Shown one piece after another: positions 26,603-35,527 of a stretch of DNA of 64,000 nucleotides. The translations under genes and the position numbers were made by a program. Every line of letters starts with the position of its first letter. The stretch's first letter is position 1. The notes beneath the pieces are model-generated. The model was not told the DNA's origin, did not search any database, and worked only from the letters and a program-made list of their open reading frames with translations. The stretch lies in the NCBI GenBank assembly GCA_963677175.2, contig CAXXES010000006.1, positions 620,001 through 684,000 of the forward strand. Reading direction: 5' to 3'. This stretch comes from Sunxiuqinia sp963677175. Its GTDB lineage: Bacteria; Bacteroidota; Bacteroidia; Bacteroidales; Prolixibacteraceae.

Positions 26603-26623
26603 GCACTGCAAAATGAAACTTGA

Positions 26624-27559
26624 ATGAAAGTTTATCGTGACGTTAACGAATTTAATGTAGCAAAACCAGTCCTCACGGTTGGATCTTTTGACGGCGTACA
26701 CCTGGGACATCGTAAGGTCATTAACCGTCTGAATGAAATTGCCAGACAAAACGAAGGAGAGTCTGTCATTTTTACTTTTTCGCCTCATCCGCGACTAGTG
26801 CTTACCAAAGATCATAGCAGTTTACGCTTGCTGACCACGCTAAATGAAAAAATCGAACTTCTTGATCAGGCCGGTGTCGATCACCTGATTATTTACCCAT
26901 TCACCCAACCGTTTTCCGAATTAAGCTACACTGATTTTGTCCGCATTCTTTTAGTCAAACAGCTCAAAATCGACAGCCTCGTCGTTGGATATGACCACAA
27001 ATTCGGGAAAGACCGCAAAGGTGATTTTGAAATGCTTCAGGGACTTTCCATGGCCTTTAATTTTAAACTGGAAAAACTGGATGTGCTGCTTTCAGACAAC
27101 ATGAATGTTAGCTCAACCAAAATTCGCGAGGCACTTCAGAACGGCAACATCAGCAAAGCCAACCGATATTTGGGCTATCCCTTTAGTCTGCACGGAACCG
27201 TTGTTGAAGGGCAAAAGCTCGGGCGAAAGATTCAATTTCCTACAGCCAATATTGAAGCCTCCGATCCGCATAAAATTATTCCAGGCTACGGTGTTTATGC
27301 GGTACTTGTAGACATTGAAGGGGTCGTTCACCAGGGAATGTTGAACATTGGAACCCGACCAACCATTAATAGCAACGCGGATAACAGAAGTATTGAAGTC
27401 CATATTTTTGATTTCGACAAAGACATTTATAAAAAACAATTGGAGCTGAAATTCATCACCAAAATCCGCGAAGAACAAAAATTTGGATCCATCGACGGCT
27501 TGCGTTCTCAACTGGAGAAAGACAAACTGGATATCCAGGATTTTTTCAATCAGGGATAG
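26624..27559 (+). CDS. ribF: Bifunctional riboflavin kinase/FAD synthetase
   Basis: RibF phosphorylates riboflavin to FMN and adenylates FMN to FAD. The 311-residue product has the N-terminal FAD-synthetase nucleotidyltransferase motifs GSFDGVHLGH (17-26), FSPHPR and VSSTKIREAL, with the FMN-binding GYDHKFGKDRKG. The C-terminal riboflavin-kinase domain carries KLGRKIQFPTANI and MLNIGTRPT, followed by the EVHIFDFD segment. Length is typical. A weak hairpin GCCAGA/TCTGGC (27570-27590) follows, and ahcY starts 136 bp downstream. Confidence 0.97.
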   Translation: MKVYRDVNEFNVAKPVLTVGSFDGVHLGHRKVINRLNEIARQNEGESVIFTFSPHPRLVLTKDHSSLRLLTTLNEKIELLDQAGVDHLIIYPFTQPFSELSYTDFVRILLVKQLKIDSLVVGYDHKFGKDRKGDFEMLQGLSMAFNFKLEKLDVLLSDNMNVSSTKIREALQNGNISKANRYLGYPFSLHGTVVEGQKLGRKIQFPTANIEASDPHKIIPGYGVYAVLVDIEGVVHQGMLNIGTRPTINSNADNRSIEVHIFDFDKDIYKKQLELKFITKIREEQKFGSIDGLRSQLEKDKLDIQDFFNQG

Positions 27560-27569
27560 AAACTGTCCA

Positions 27570-27597
27570 GCCAGACAACTTTTCTCTGGCCATCTTT
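27570..27597 (+). terminator. Weak terminator-like hairpin after ribF
   Basis: GCCAGA/TCTGGC arms enclose a 9-nt loop, followed by a short T-containing tail (CATCTTTT). Only moderate support. Confidence 0.4.
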
Positions 27598-27664
27598 TAC
27601 TCCAGCTTGCCAATCCAATCGCCAAACAATTTTGTTTCATGACCATTATTTCGTCTGGAATAAT

Positions 27665-27672
27665 TATCTTTG
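27665..27672 (+). promoter_or_regulatory. Candidate -7 box upstream of ahcY
   Basis: TATCTTTG fits TAnnTTTG, 22 bp before ATG 27695. This supports the later start rather than the ATG-like codon at 27632. Confidence 0.45.
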
Positions 27673-27694
27673 CGCCACTAAAATTGAACACATT

Positions 27695-29113
27695 ATGACG
27701 ACGATGACAGAGAAGAAAATTGACTATAAGGTAGCTGATATTTCGCTTGCCGATTACGGACGGAAAGAGATTGAGATTGCCGAGAAAGAAATGCCGGGGC
27801 TGATGTCCATCCGCCAAAAACATGCGAAGGAGAAACCACTAAAAGGTGCCCGAATCATGGGTTCTTTACACATGACCATCCAAACCGCCGTGTTAATTGA
27901 AACTTTGGTTGAGCTCGGTGCATCTGTCCGTTGGGCCAGCTGTAATATTTTCAGCACACAAGACCATGCAGCGGCTGCCATTGCTGCTTCGGGGGTTCCT
28001 GTGTTTGCCTGGAAAGGTGAAACCCTGGCCGAATACTGGTGGTGCACCGAACGTGCGCTCGACTTTGGTAACGGACAGGGACCGACCCTGATTGTTGACG
28101 ACGGAGGCGATGCCACCATCATGATTCACCATGGTTACGCGGCTGAAAAGAACCCAGCCTTGTTAGACGTGGAAATGGAAGCAGAAGATGAAATTCAACT
28201 GAATAAAATTCTGAAACGCATCCTGAACGAAGATCCTAAGCGCTGGCACCGGACAGCCCCCGAGATCAAAGGAGTATCGGAAGAAACCACCACCGGAGTA
28301 CACCGGCTTTATCAAATGATGGAAAAAGGAACATTGTTGTTCCCTGCCTTCAATGTGAATGACTCGGTTACCAAATCAAAATTTGATAACCTCTATGGCT
28401 GTCGCGAATCGCTGGCCGATGGTATTAAGCGTGCCACCGACGTAATGATTGGCGGAAAAGTAGTTGTTGTTGCCGGTTATGGCGATGTTGGTAAAGGATG
28501 TGCCAAATCGATGCGCGGCTATGGCGCCCGGGTGATTGTTTCCGAAATTGACCCCATCTGTGCCTTGCAAGCTGCTATGGAAGGTTTTGAAGTAAAAACC
28601 ATGGAAGATGCGCTTGACGAAGGAAACATCTTTGTAACCACCACCGGCAACAAGGACATTATTACTGCAGAGCACATGGCTGGCATGAAAGATCAGGCGA
28701 TTGTTTGCAACATCGGTCACTTCGACAATGAAATCCAGGTTTCGCGCCTCGAAAAATGGCCGGGCATTACAAAACTGAATATCAAACCACAGGTTGACAA
28801 ATACACCTACGAAGATGGTCACGCCATTTATTTATTGGCTGAGGGCCGACTTGTTAACCTGGGCTGTGCTACCGGCCACCCTTCATTTGTGATGAGCAAT
28901 TCGTTTACCAACCAAACGCTGGCCCAAATTGAATTGTGGAAAAATGAATATAAAACCGATGTTTACCGCTTGCCAAAACACCTGGACGAAGAAGTGGCAC
29001 GCTTGCACCTTGAACAGCTGGGCGTGAAACTTACCCGGCTTTCGAAAGAGCAAGCCGATTACCTTGGTGTTGCGCCGGAAGGTCCTTATAAACCTGAACA
29101 CTATCGTTATTAA
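27695..29113 (+). CDS. ahcY: Adenosylhomocysteinase (S-adenosylhomocysteine hydrolase)
   Basis: AhcY splits S-adenosylhomocysteine to adenosine and homocysteine, keeping methyl transfer running. The 472-residue product from ATG 27695 has MTIQTAVLIETL near its start, the substrate-binding stretch CNIFSTQDHAAAAIA, and the NAD-binding motif VVVAGYGDVGKGCA. The C-terminal signature KPEHYRY, which reaches the neighbouring subunit, is present. The frame is open upstream to 27632 but the promoter-like box and family alignment place the start at 27695. Strong terminator downstream. Confidence 0.98.
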   Translation: MTTMTEKKIDYKVADISLADYGRKEIEIAEKEMPGLMSIRQKHAKEKPLKGARIMGSLHMTIQTAVLIETLVELGASVRWASCNIFSTQDHAAAAIAASGVPVFAWKGETLAEYWWCTERALDFGNGQGPTLIVDDGGDATIMIHHGYAAEKNPALLDVEMEAEDEIQLNKILKRILNEDPKRWHRTAPEIKGVSEETTTGVHRLYQMMEKGTLLFPAFNVNDSVTKSKFDNLYGCRESLADGIKRATDVMIGGKVVVVAGYGDVGKGCAKSMRGYGARVIVSEIDPICALQAAMEGFEVKTMEDALDEGNIFVTTTGNKDIITAEHMAGMKDQAIVCNIGHFDNEIQVSRLEKWPGITKLNIKPQVDKYTYEDGHAIYLLAEGRLVNLGCATGHPSFVMSNSFTNQTLAQIELWKNEYKTDVYRLPKHLDEEVARLHLEQLGVKLTRLSKEQADYLGVAPEGPYKPEHYRY

Positions 29114-29120
29114 TTGATAC

Positions 29121-29151
29121 AAAAAAGCAGCTCACGGGCTGCTTTTTTTTT
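29121..29151 (+). terminator. Terminator of ahcY
   Basis: A GCAGC/GCTGC stem extended by five A-T pairs, a 6-nt loop and nine T residues directly follow ahcY. Confidence 0.85.
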
Positions 29152-29163
29152 GTACCTTCGGGC

Positions 29164-29595
29164 ATGTCCGACAAAAAAGCACATGAGCAACAGGTTCTTC
29201 AAATCTTCAGGAATTTAATCAGCGACTTTCCGAAGGGGGAAGTACTGCAAACCGAATCACCCGATTTTCTGGTTTGCCTGAATCGGAAGAAAGTCATTGG
29301 CATTGAGCTGACCGAATTGCACGGACAAACGTTTTACGACAACCGGGGATACTACAACAGCCCTGAGCTACTTTATCAAAACATTGAACACACCATTTCA
29401 GCCAAAGAAGAAAAGATTTATCTCTATCAAAAAGTTAAGCCGGTTGAGTTGTGGCTACTCATCCACCTTCGTTCGTTTCAGGATCAGCTGAGTTTTCACT
29501 ATCGCAATAGACTAACCAATTGGGATTTTAACTCGTCCTTCGACCGTATTTTTCTGCTGGAAGAAACGAATCAGGAACTCCATGAAATTTACTGA
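29164..29595 (+). CDS. Uncharacterised protein, possible PD-(D/E)xK-like fold
   Basis: This 143-residue protein is not one I can name. The segment ESPDFLVCLNRKKVIGIELTEL (about residues 29-50) resembles the core of PD-(D/E)xK nuclease-like proteins: an acidic residue, PDF, then a strand ending in Glu-x-Thr. The rest is helical with LWLLIHL and a C-terminal half rich in aromatic residues. It starts 13 bp after the ahcY terminator and converges on a lipoprotein gene 4 bp away. The nuclease idea is an inference from one motif and lacks the expected Lys; the protein may be catalytically different. Confidence 0.6.
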   Translation: MSDKKAHEQQVLQIFRNLISDFPKGEVLQTESPDFLVCLNRKKVIGIELTELHGQTFYDNRGYYNSPELLYQNIEHTISAKEEKIYLYQKVKPVELWLLIHLRSFQDQLSFHYRNRLTNWDFNSSFDRIFLLEETNQELHEIY

Positions 29596-29598
29596 TCG

Positions 29599-30027
29599 TT
29601 AATTGGTCACATGCAAGCGGCCTCCCGACACATTGACCCGGTATTGTTTTAACGGTTCGACCGATGGGCCGCTGATTACATAGCCACCATCCAGTAGATT
29701 GTATTGTGTTTCGCAACAAGGACAAGTTCCAATGACATCATGATCGTCATTTATCCGGCAATTAAAATCAATTTCGTATGGGCAAGTCATATCATATGCG
29801 TAATACGACACGCCACTGTTAATAACAACAATCCCACCATAGCCTCCATTGAAATATTCGGGATAGCCTACTGTATTCAGAGCATTATAATTGACCAAAT
29901 TAATATAGAAATTGACCTCAACATAAGGTATTGAAGAGTCAAAGTCATCGTCGCAGGATAGACCAAAAGCAAGAAGAAGTAATAGAAAAAAACTAAACCT
30001 ACGGGAGTACCATTTTATGCCATTCAT
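29599..30027 (-). CDS. Rieske-like lipoprotein with altered cluster ligands
   Basis: This 142-residue protein has a hydrophobic leader ending in FGLSC, so Cys25 is likely lipidated. The C-terminal half resembles a Rieske domain: a first motif CPY (82-84), then Cys90, a second motif CPCC (102-105), then G-x-x-x-x-GPSVEPLKQYRVNVSGG, which mirrors the Rieske GPAPxPLxxYxV ending. In Rieske proteins the motifs are C-x-H and C-x-x-H. Here the two His ligands are replaced by Tyr84 and Cys105. Cys90 and Cys104 fall where the structural disulfide of Rieske proteins would be. It may bind another centre or be cluster-free. Confidence 0.75.
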   Translation of the reverse strand: MNGIKWYSRRFSFFLLLLLAFGLSCDDDFDSSIPYVEVNFYINLVNYNALNTVGYPEYFNGGYGGIVVINSGVSYYAYDMTCPYEIDFNCRINDDHDVIGTCPCCETQYNLLDGGYVISGPSVEPLKQYRVNVSGGRLHVTN

Positions 30028-30104
30028 TTTTTATATCTTTATAACTCTTAAAACAACAGAAAGGCAAACTTATTTTACCTTGGGCACAACAAAATTAAGA
30101 TAAA

Positions 30105-30560
30105 ATGGAAGATTATATATTTATTCTTATCGCGATTGTTCTTTCAATCTTTGGAGCGATCAATCAGAACAAAAAGAAAAAGATGGAGCAAATGAGGGAA
30201 GAAGACCAAGAACCGAAACACGAATCTTCTTTCTTTGACCAGATTTTCGATGATCCAATGTTTAGGGAGGAGCCCCAACCAAAGCCTGTACGGGAACCTG
30301 TTGTAATTGAAAAACCAAGAATTATTCCCGAACGAAGGATACCTGAACGAAGAATACCCGAACCGAAACTGGAGCGCCAACCACTCCGGTCGTCTCGTCT
30401 AAAGAAAACTGAAATTGAAGATGCCATTCATAAAAATAAAATTGCATCGTCAACAACAGAGAATGAAGCAGACACCAAAGGTGCCCGCTATTCAGTTATG
30501 AGCGATTTCTCGCTACGAAAAGCCATCATTTACGCTGAAATTCTGGAAAGAAAATACTAG
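30105..30560 (+). CDS. Small membrane-anchored protein of unknown function
   Basis: This 151-residue protein has one N-terminal membrane helix (DYIFILIAIVLSIFGAI) followed by a charged, Pro/Glu/Arg-rich region with three near-identical IPERR repeats (about residues 74-90). The end reads SDFSLRKAIIYAEILERKY, which looks like the most conserved part. The layout (single anchor, disordered linker, short C-terminal helix) is seen in many uncharacterised Bacteroidota proteins. I cannot assign a function. It is divergent from the lipoprotein gene and upstream of greA. Confidence 0.8.
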   Translation: MEDYIFILIAIVLSIFGAINQNKKKKMEQMREEDQEPKHESSFFDQIFDDPMFREEPQPKPVREPVVIEKPRIIPERRIPERRIPEPKLERQPLRSSRLKKTEIEDAIHKNKIASSTTENEADTKGARYSVMSDFSLRKAIIYAEILERKY

Positions 30561-30630
30561 AACGTTTTCATAAACAATATTTTATACGCTTTTCAGAAGT
30601 TTAACACTCGCAAATACCAAATATTTTATA

Positions 30631-30638
30631 TAGCTTTG
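30631..30638 (+). promoter_or_regulatory. Candidate -7 box upstream of greA
   Basis: TAGCTTTG matches TAnnTTTG 73 bp before the greA ATG. No convincing -33 box. Confidence 0.4.
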
Positions 30639-30710
30639 TGAAGCTAAAGGGTTCCACTCGTTCGGAATTCTTTTTTCTTTTATGTAGTCACATCAAAAAA
30701 GTGAAAAACA

Positions 30711-31184
30711 ATGGGAAAAGTGACCTTTATTACCCAAGAGGGATTGAATAGATTAAAAAAGGAACTTGAGCACCTGATGAATGTGGAGCGCCCTTCAATT
30801 TCGAAGCAAATTGGAGAAGCCATTGAAAAAGGTGATATTTCGGAAAATGCCGAATACGATGCAGCCAAAGATGCCCAGGGTATGCTTGAAGCAAAAATAG
30901 CTCAGCTCCGTGGCAAAATTGCCAATGCACGTATCATAGATGAGTCAAAAATTGATACCTCGTCTGTGCAAATTCTGAACAAAGTGACCATCAAAAACAA
31001 AAAGAACAATGCCACCATGCAATACACCATTGTATCGGAGCATGAAGCAGATTTGAAGTCAGGGAAGATCTCAATTGAAACGCCCATTGCGCAGGGATTA
31101 CTCGGCAAGAAGGTAGGCGATTCGGTAGAAATCCAGGTGCCATCAGGCATCATTCCTTTTGAAATTATTAACATTTCACTTTAA
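30711..31184 (+). CDS. greA: Transcription elongation factor GreA
   Basis: GreA rescues backtracked RNA polymerase by stimulating cleavage of the nascent RNA. The 157-residue product has the N-terminal coiled coil with the family motif GDISENAEYDAAK (about residues 41-53), whose acidic residues reach the polymerase active site. The C-terminal FKBP-like domain contains SPIAQGLLGKKVGD-type sequence (here TPIAQGLLGKKVGD) and a hydrophobic end. Length is typical. A HIT-family gene follows after 3 bp, so they are co-transcribed. Confidence 0.97.
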   Translation: MGKVTFITQEGLNRLKKELEHLMNVERPSISKQIGEAIEKGDISENAEYDAAKDAQGMLEAKIAQLRGKIANARIIDESKIDTSSVQILNKVTIKNKKNNATMQYTIVSEHEADLKSGKISIETPIAQGLLGKKVGDSVEIQVPSGIIPFEIINISL

Positions 31185-31187
31185 GCT

Positions 31188-31583
31188 ATGGCAAGCCTGT
31201 TTACAAAAATCATTTCAGGAGAAATCCCAGCTTACAAAGTAGCTGAGGATGACAACTATTTAGCTTTCTTGGATATTTTTCCAACAGCTGAAGGACACAC
31301 ACTGGTCATTCCAAAGAAAGAAGTGGACTACCTGTTTGACCTGGATGATGAAACCTATACGGGTCTACACCAATTTGCCAAAAAGGTAGCTATTGGTTTG
31401 AAGAAAGCTGTTCCTTGTCAAAAAGTAGGTGTGATGGTTTTAGGCCTTGAAGTGCCGCATGCACACATCCACCTGGTGCCCATGCAATCAGAAAAGGATT
31501 TGCTTCATTTTTCAGACAAAGTGAAAATGAGTCCGGAGGAATTTGAAGCCCTGCGGAAAAAAATTGCTAAAGCAATTGATTAA
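31188..31583 (+). CDS. HIT-family nucleotide-binding hydrolase
   Basis: This 131-residue HIT protein has the histidine triad HAHIHL at residues 91-96 and the upstream GHTLVIPKKEVDYL segment typical of bacterial Hint-like proteins, which cleave AMP or acyl-AMP phosphoramidates. It lies 3 bp after greA and is followed by a strong terminator, so greA and this gene form one short operon. The exact substrate is not predictable. Confidence 0.93.
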   Translation: MASLFTKIISGEIPAYKVAEDDNYLAFLDIFPTAEGHTLVIPKKEVDYLFDLDDETYTGLHQFAKKVAIGLKKAVPCQKVGVMVLGLEVPHAHIHLVPMQSEKDLLHFSDKVKMSPEEFEALRKKIAKAID

Positions 31584-31608
31584 GAGAATCAATTAAAAGA
31601 TAGTGCTG

Positions 31609-31640
31609 GCCATTCTGTTTTTCAGAATGGCTTTTTTTTT
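31609..31640 (+). terminator. Terminator of the greA-HIT operon
   Basis: A perfect 9-bp stem GCCATTCTG/CAGAATGGC with a 5-nt T loop is followed by nine T residues. Confidence 0.9.
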
Positions 31641-31660
31641 CGGCATCCAGCATCAAGCAT

Positions 31661-32215
31661 TCACTTCACCCGACCGGGATTCTTTTTCACAAAGTCACCC
31701 CAGCCTTTATACGACTTCCCTTTGAGCGGACTTCGAAGCTGCAGGTAATGACAAACCGCTACCGCAAGTGCATCGGTCGCATCCAGTTCTTTAGGCAACT
31801 CATCCTCTTTAAACATGTTTCGTAAAAAGAAAGCCACCTGTTCCTTCGAAGCGCGCCCCATGCCGGTAATGGCTTGTTTTACGCGAAGTGGAGCATATTC
31901 AAACACCGGAATATCTTTCTCCAGCGCAATGCCCATCACAATTCCCTGGGCCCGCCCAAGCTTAAGCATCGCCTGGATATCTTTTCCATAGAAAGGCGAT
32001 TCAATAGCCAGTTCATCGGGCAGGTACTCGTTCATTAGATATTGAGTCCGGATGAAAATCTGTTTCAATTTGAGGTAGTGATCTTTTAGCTTGCCGGTTT
32101 TAACGACACCCGTGTGCAGAATCTTCGGATTGTTATCTACAATTTCGATCAGGGCATAGCCCATCACCACGGTACCGGGGTCAATTCCTAAAATCCGTTT
32201 CGATGTGATTCCCAT
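31661..32215 (-). CDS. ruvC: Crossover junction endodeoxyribonuclease RuvC
   Basis: RuvC resolves Holliday junctions in homologous recombination. The 184-residue product has the RNase H-fold acidic residues Asp12 (LGIDPG), Glu72 (AIESPFYG), Asp145 and Asp148 (LDATDALAVAVCH). Length is normal. Its ATG overlaps the stop codon of the upstream S41 protease gene by one base (TAATG), so translation is likely coupled. ruvA and ruvB are not in the window. Confidence 0.97.
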   Translation of the reverse strand: MGITSKRILGIDPGTVVMGYALIEIVDNNPKILHTGVVKTGKLKDHYLKLKQIFIRTQYLMNEYLPDELAIESPFYGKDIQAMLKLGRAQGIVMGIALEKDIPVFEYAPLRVKQAITGMGRASKEQVAFFLRNMFKEDELPKELDATDALAVAVCHYLQLRSPLKGKSYKGWGDFVKKNPGRVK

Positions 32216-33498
32216 TAATAAGCTCCTGTAATTTCCTGCAATCCACGTTTCAAAGGCAATCCTTGTGGTTGAAGTTGCATCGATTTCAATGCGATAACAT
32301 CGTTGCCCCGGATGATGTCAAGGGCGGCTTTTAAACACGCTTCCTCCGGATTTCCCCAGCCATGGAAAACATCGTCAGTCACTTCATAATCTGCCGGAAT
32401 TCCATCAAAGTAATCACCCTGGTCGTTGGCATTTAGCAATTTAAATGTGACCGGAGCCAAGGCAATATCGTATTCTTCCGATTCAAAAACACTCATCCCA
32501 ACGGGCTTTCCTGCGGTTGTTGTTCCAATCGTAACCACCTCTTTATAGGGAAACATGCCGTTGATAACCATCTCGCTTGCTGAAGCAGATGCGTCGGTGG
32601 TAATAAAAAACAACCGGTCTACATCAACCGACAACTTGTTACCTTTGGTTCCAAAATTAATATTGTCGTCGGTGTGATTTTTATTGTAAATCATGCGCCC
32701 CAGTAGCAGATCTTCGATATCACTGCCACCAACCAGTTCTTCCAGCAAGAAGGCAATGCCCAGACTTCCACCCCCGTTGTATCGTAAGTCGACGATTAGT
32801 TCGTCAATACCCTCCGACTGAAAATCGGTAAACACCTCGTTCAACTCCGCTTCGGATGGTGCCAAAAAGCTTTCGAACACCAAATAGCCCACCTTCTTTC
32901 CTCCGGCTTCCAGTACGCTCCAGTGCAACACCGTATTCATCTGGTAGTCGGTTCGGGCCATCGAACGGAAAACCGTGTCGTTTTCGGTAGTCACAAACGT
33001 AAACTTCACTTCCGAATCGGTATCAAAAGCGGCTCCCAAGTCCGGAATATTCTGCAGGGGAACATCATTAATCTCGATGAACTCCCAACCGCGATCCACA
33101 TCGTTCAGTCCCATCGGTGACTGTTTGTAAGTAAACCGAACCATTAGTTTTTGGTCGGGTGTTATGGCCATTCCAACGCCAAAACCTTTAGTCTGCGCTT
33201 GTTCAAACAACGCCCGATAGGCATCCAGGCTAGTCACAAAGCTCCAGCGATCCAACTCATTATACATTAAGGCATTCACCAAACTTTCGTTGGTTGTGTA
33301 GTTGTTCGGATCGAGTTCAGGTAGCTCATCCAACCAAAAATACCAATCCTGGAAAATATCGTAGATGTAGGTCTTGCTATTTTCTTCCTCTTCCAGCTCA
33401 ATCTCAAGAATTACGTCTTCCTTGGAACATGAAACGCCAAGAAACAACACCCCTAAAAGAATAAGGCTTAACAGCCTGCTTTTTTTTATGTTTTTCAT
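32215..33498 (-). CDS. S41-family (C-terminal processing) peptidase lipoprotein
   Basis: This 427-residue protein starts at ATG 33498; the frame extends to 33633 but the signal peptide MKNIKKSRLLSLILLGVLFLG starts here. It ends in a lipobox GVSC, so it should be anchored in the outer or inner membrane. A PDZ-like region is present around GFGVGMAITPDQKLMVR. The S41 core has DLRYNGGGSLGIAFLLEEL and the catalytic Ser in TDASASASEMVINGM. It probably cleaves misfolded periplasmic proteins or peptides. It overlaps ruvC by one base. Confidence 0.92.
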   Translation of the reverse strand: MKNIKKSRLLSLILLGVLFLGVSCSKEDVILEIELEEEENSKTYIYDIFQDWYFWLDELPELDPNNYTTNESLVNALMYNELDRWSFVTSLDAYRALFEQAQTKGFGVGMAITPDQKLMVRFTYKQSPMGLNDVDRGWEFIEINDVPLQNIPDLGAAFDTDSEVKFTFVTTENDTVFRSMARTDYQMNTVLHWSVLEAGGKKVGYLVFESFLAPSEAELNEVFTDFQSEGIDELIVDLRYNGGGSLGIAFLLEELVGGSDIEDLLLGRMIYNKNHTDDNINFGTKGNKLSVDVDRLFFITTDASASASEMVINGMFPYKEVVTIGTTTAGKPVGMSVFESEEYDIALAPVTFKLLNANDQGDYFDGIPADYEVTDDVFHGWGNPEEACLKAALDIIRGNDVIALKSMQLQPQGLPLKRGLQEITGAY

Positions 33499-33646
33499 CT
33501 CTATGAGTCTAATCGTACTTAAAAAAAACATCTTCTTTCCGTCAATAAACGGATCCGCCATCACTTCACTTTTAACTGCTGAACAAAGATGCCAAAAATT
33601 ATAACGGCAAGACCAAAAAAAGGTGAGTTTCAAGTTGATTCTTCAT

Positions 33647-35527
33647 TTAGTTGATCTCTGGTTCAAGGAATAAGTTCTCTTCGTCAACCGGTGTTTCGCC
33701 CCGAAGGCGGCGGTAGCGCCCGCGTGCATCTTCCACATAAATACTTCCGGGGTACTGGGTCAGCATCTGCAAGTACAACTCGCCGGCTTCCTCTGCCCGA
33801 TCCAGCTTTTCTTCATACAGCTCGGCCAATAGGAGCAAGGCGTCATCTCCCAGCAAATCGTAAGCAAAACCGTTTCTTATTTTTTCCAGAAAACCAGCTG
33901 CCTGCACATAATCGCCACGATTGATCAAAGTCTTGGCCTTGCGGAAATAAATATCATCCAGCAAGCTATGGTAGCTGTATTGAGCTTCAATGGAGTCCAA
34001 TGTAGCCCAAGCCAGCGAATCCTGTCTGCGAAACTGGTATAGATCAGCTTTTGCGAACAACTGCATGGGCACTTCGGTGGTGTCGAGTGCAGTATTGTTA
34101 CTGATAAAGATAGAAAGTTCCAATGCGTCGTTGGCAATTAGTTTCGACGTACTGGCTTTCAGCACATCCAGCTGTGCCTGCGCCCAGCTCAGGTTACCCA
34201 TGTAATAACCCAGCTTTGCTTTCTTCAGCTTTACCTCATCGCCCAGCGGATTGTTTTTGTTGGCGTCAATGATTTGTGAATAAAGTAAAACCGCCTCCCA
34301 CAAATCATCTTTCAACACTTGAATATCGGCCAGCTCATTTTTAAGTTGGTCACGCTGCAAAGCATTAATTCCTTTTATAGTCATATGATTTTGCAACAGG
34401 GCCGTTGCCGAATCGACTTCATGTTGATAAAAAGCCAGAAAATGCGCATAATCGATCACCAGCGAAGTTGTTTCAGTCAGAAAACCAACCACCTGGAAGG
34501 TTTCTTGAAACTGCGACTGCAATTTTGCAGCATCAGGATTTTGCTCCGGATAATTAATAAACTGATGATAATGCATCTTCATTTTACCCTGATGGGCCAC
34601 ATTGTAAAACTCACCGTTCGGGCCTTTTTCAATCAGGTAGTCATAGGCGCGGATAGCTTCCTCCACCCCATCGTTTCCAGCGGCTATTCGCGCCAGACTG
34701 ATGATATTGGCATCGCCGGCCCCAATGCGTTTGTCCAGCGCAATGGCCTGCCGCAAGGCTTGCGAAAAGCGCTTCTCTTGAATAAATAACCAGATCAGCA
34801 GATGATTATAGGCAATCATATCCGGTTCTTCCTGAATACGGCGGAGTAAAGAAACCCGAAACTCATCACGCAACGAATTATCTACATCCATGAGAAAAGC
34901 AGTTAGTATGCTGCTTTGAACCCTCCCCAGGTTACTTTCATCAATCTTCAACAAATCCAGGTAAGCCTGAAACATCCGGTCATAATCGCGCTGGTACAGG
35001 TAAACCCGCGCCAGATCATAATGAAACGACTCATTGGGCAGCTTTTGGCCGCCCAGCTCATAAACCCGGCGGGCAAACTCATATTGCTGGCGTCCCAAAA
35101 AAGCGTTGGCCAACCTGATGTAGTCACTTTTGTTGTTCGAAACAACCTGCAACGCTTCTTCATATTTCTGCTCGGCTTCGTCCTGCCTGCTCTGTTGCGA
35201 AAGCAGAAAACCCCACTGCACATAGAGATAGGCATCATTTTCACGCTGCGTCAACTGCTTCCTGATGTCCTCTTCGGCCTGCGTAAAATCCTTCAGTTCC
35301 AACAAACAATTCAGGTATAAATTGAAGTAATGCTCGCTTCCCGCGGTGTCGTAAATCTCCTGGTACAAAACCGCCGCCTTTTCAAAATCCTTGTTCCGGT
35401 AATATTCATTAGCCAATTGCAATTTATCGATATCCATCTGCAATACCTGGCTCTGTCCCGGTAGCGGAAGAAACAAGCTTAAGAGCAAACCAAAAAGCAA
35501 CCATTGTCTATTTGTTTTCTTTTTCAT
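33647..35527 (-). CDS. Secreted tetratricopeptide-repeat protein
   Basis: This 626-residue protein (ATG 35527; the frame opens 18 bases earlier) has a signal peptide ending near GQSQ. The rest is repeated helix pairs with TPR spacing, for example KLQLANEYYRNKDFEKAAVLYQEIYD and NDAYLYVQWGFLLSQQSRQDEAEQKYEEAL near the start, and DDALLLLAELYEEKLDRAEEAGELYLQMLTQYPGS at the end. It has no enzymatic domain. It probably scaffolds a periplasmic or outer-membrane complex. It is the first gene of a minus-strand run leading to the S41 protease and ruvC, with a 149-bp gap. Confidence 0.88.
   Translation of the reverse strand: MKKKTNRQWLLFGLLLSLFLPLPGQSQVLQMDIDKLQLANEYYRNKDFEKAAVLYQEIYDTAGSEHYFNLYLNCLLELKDFTQAEEDIRKQLTQRENDAYLYVQWGFLLSQQSRQDEAEQKYEEALQVVSNNKSDYIRLANAFLGRQQYEFARRVYELGGQKLPNESFHYDLARVYLYQRDYDRMFQAYLDLLKIDESNLGRVQSSILTAFLMDVDNSLRDEFRVSLLRRIQEEPDMIAYNHLLIWLFIQEKRFSQALRQAIALDKRIGAGDANIISLARIAAGNDGVEEAIRAYDYLIEKGPNGEFYNVAHQGKMKMHYHQFINYPEQNPDAAKLQSQFQETFQVVGFLTETTSLVIDYAHFLAFYQHEVDSATALLQNHMTIKGINALQRDQLKNELADIQVLKDDLWEAVLLYSQIIDANKNNPLGDEVKLKKAKLGYYMGNLSWAQAQLDVLKASTSKLIANDALELSIFISNNTALDTTEVPMQLFAKADLYQFRRQDSLAWATLDSIEAQYSYHSLLDDIYFRKAKTLINRGDYVQAAGFLEKIRNGFAYDLLGDDALLLLAELYEEKLDRAEEAGELYLQMLTQYPGSIYVEDARGRYRRLRGETPVDEENLFLEPEIN

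Noticed and set aside
27560..27694. SAH riboswitch upstream of ahcY
   Set aside because: No matching conserved core was seen, only a weak terminator-like hairpin.
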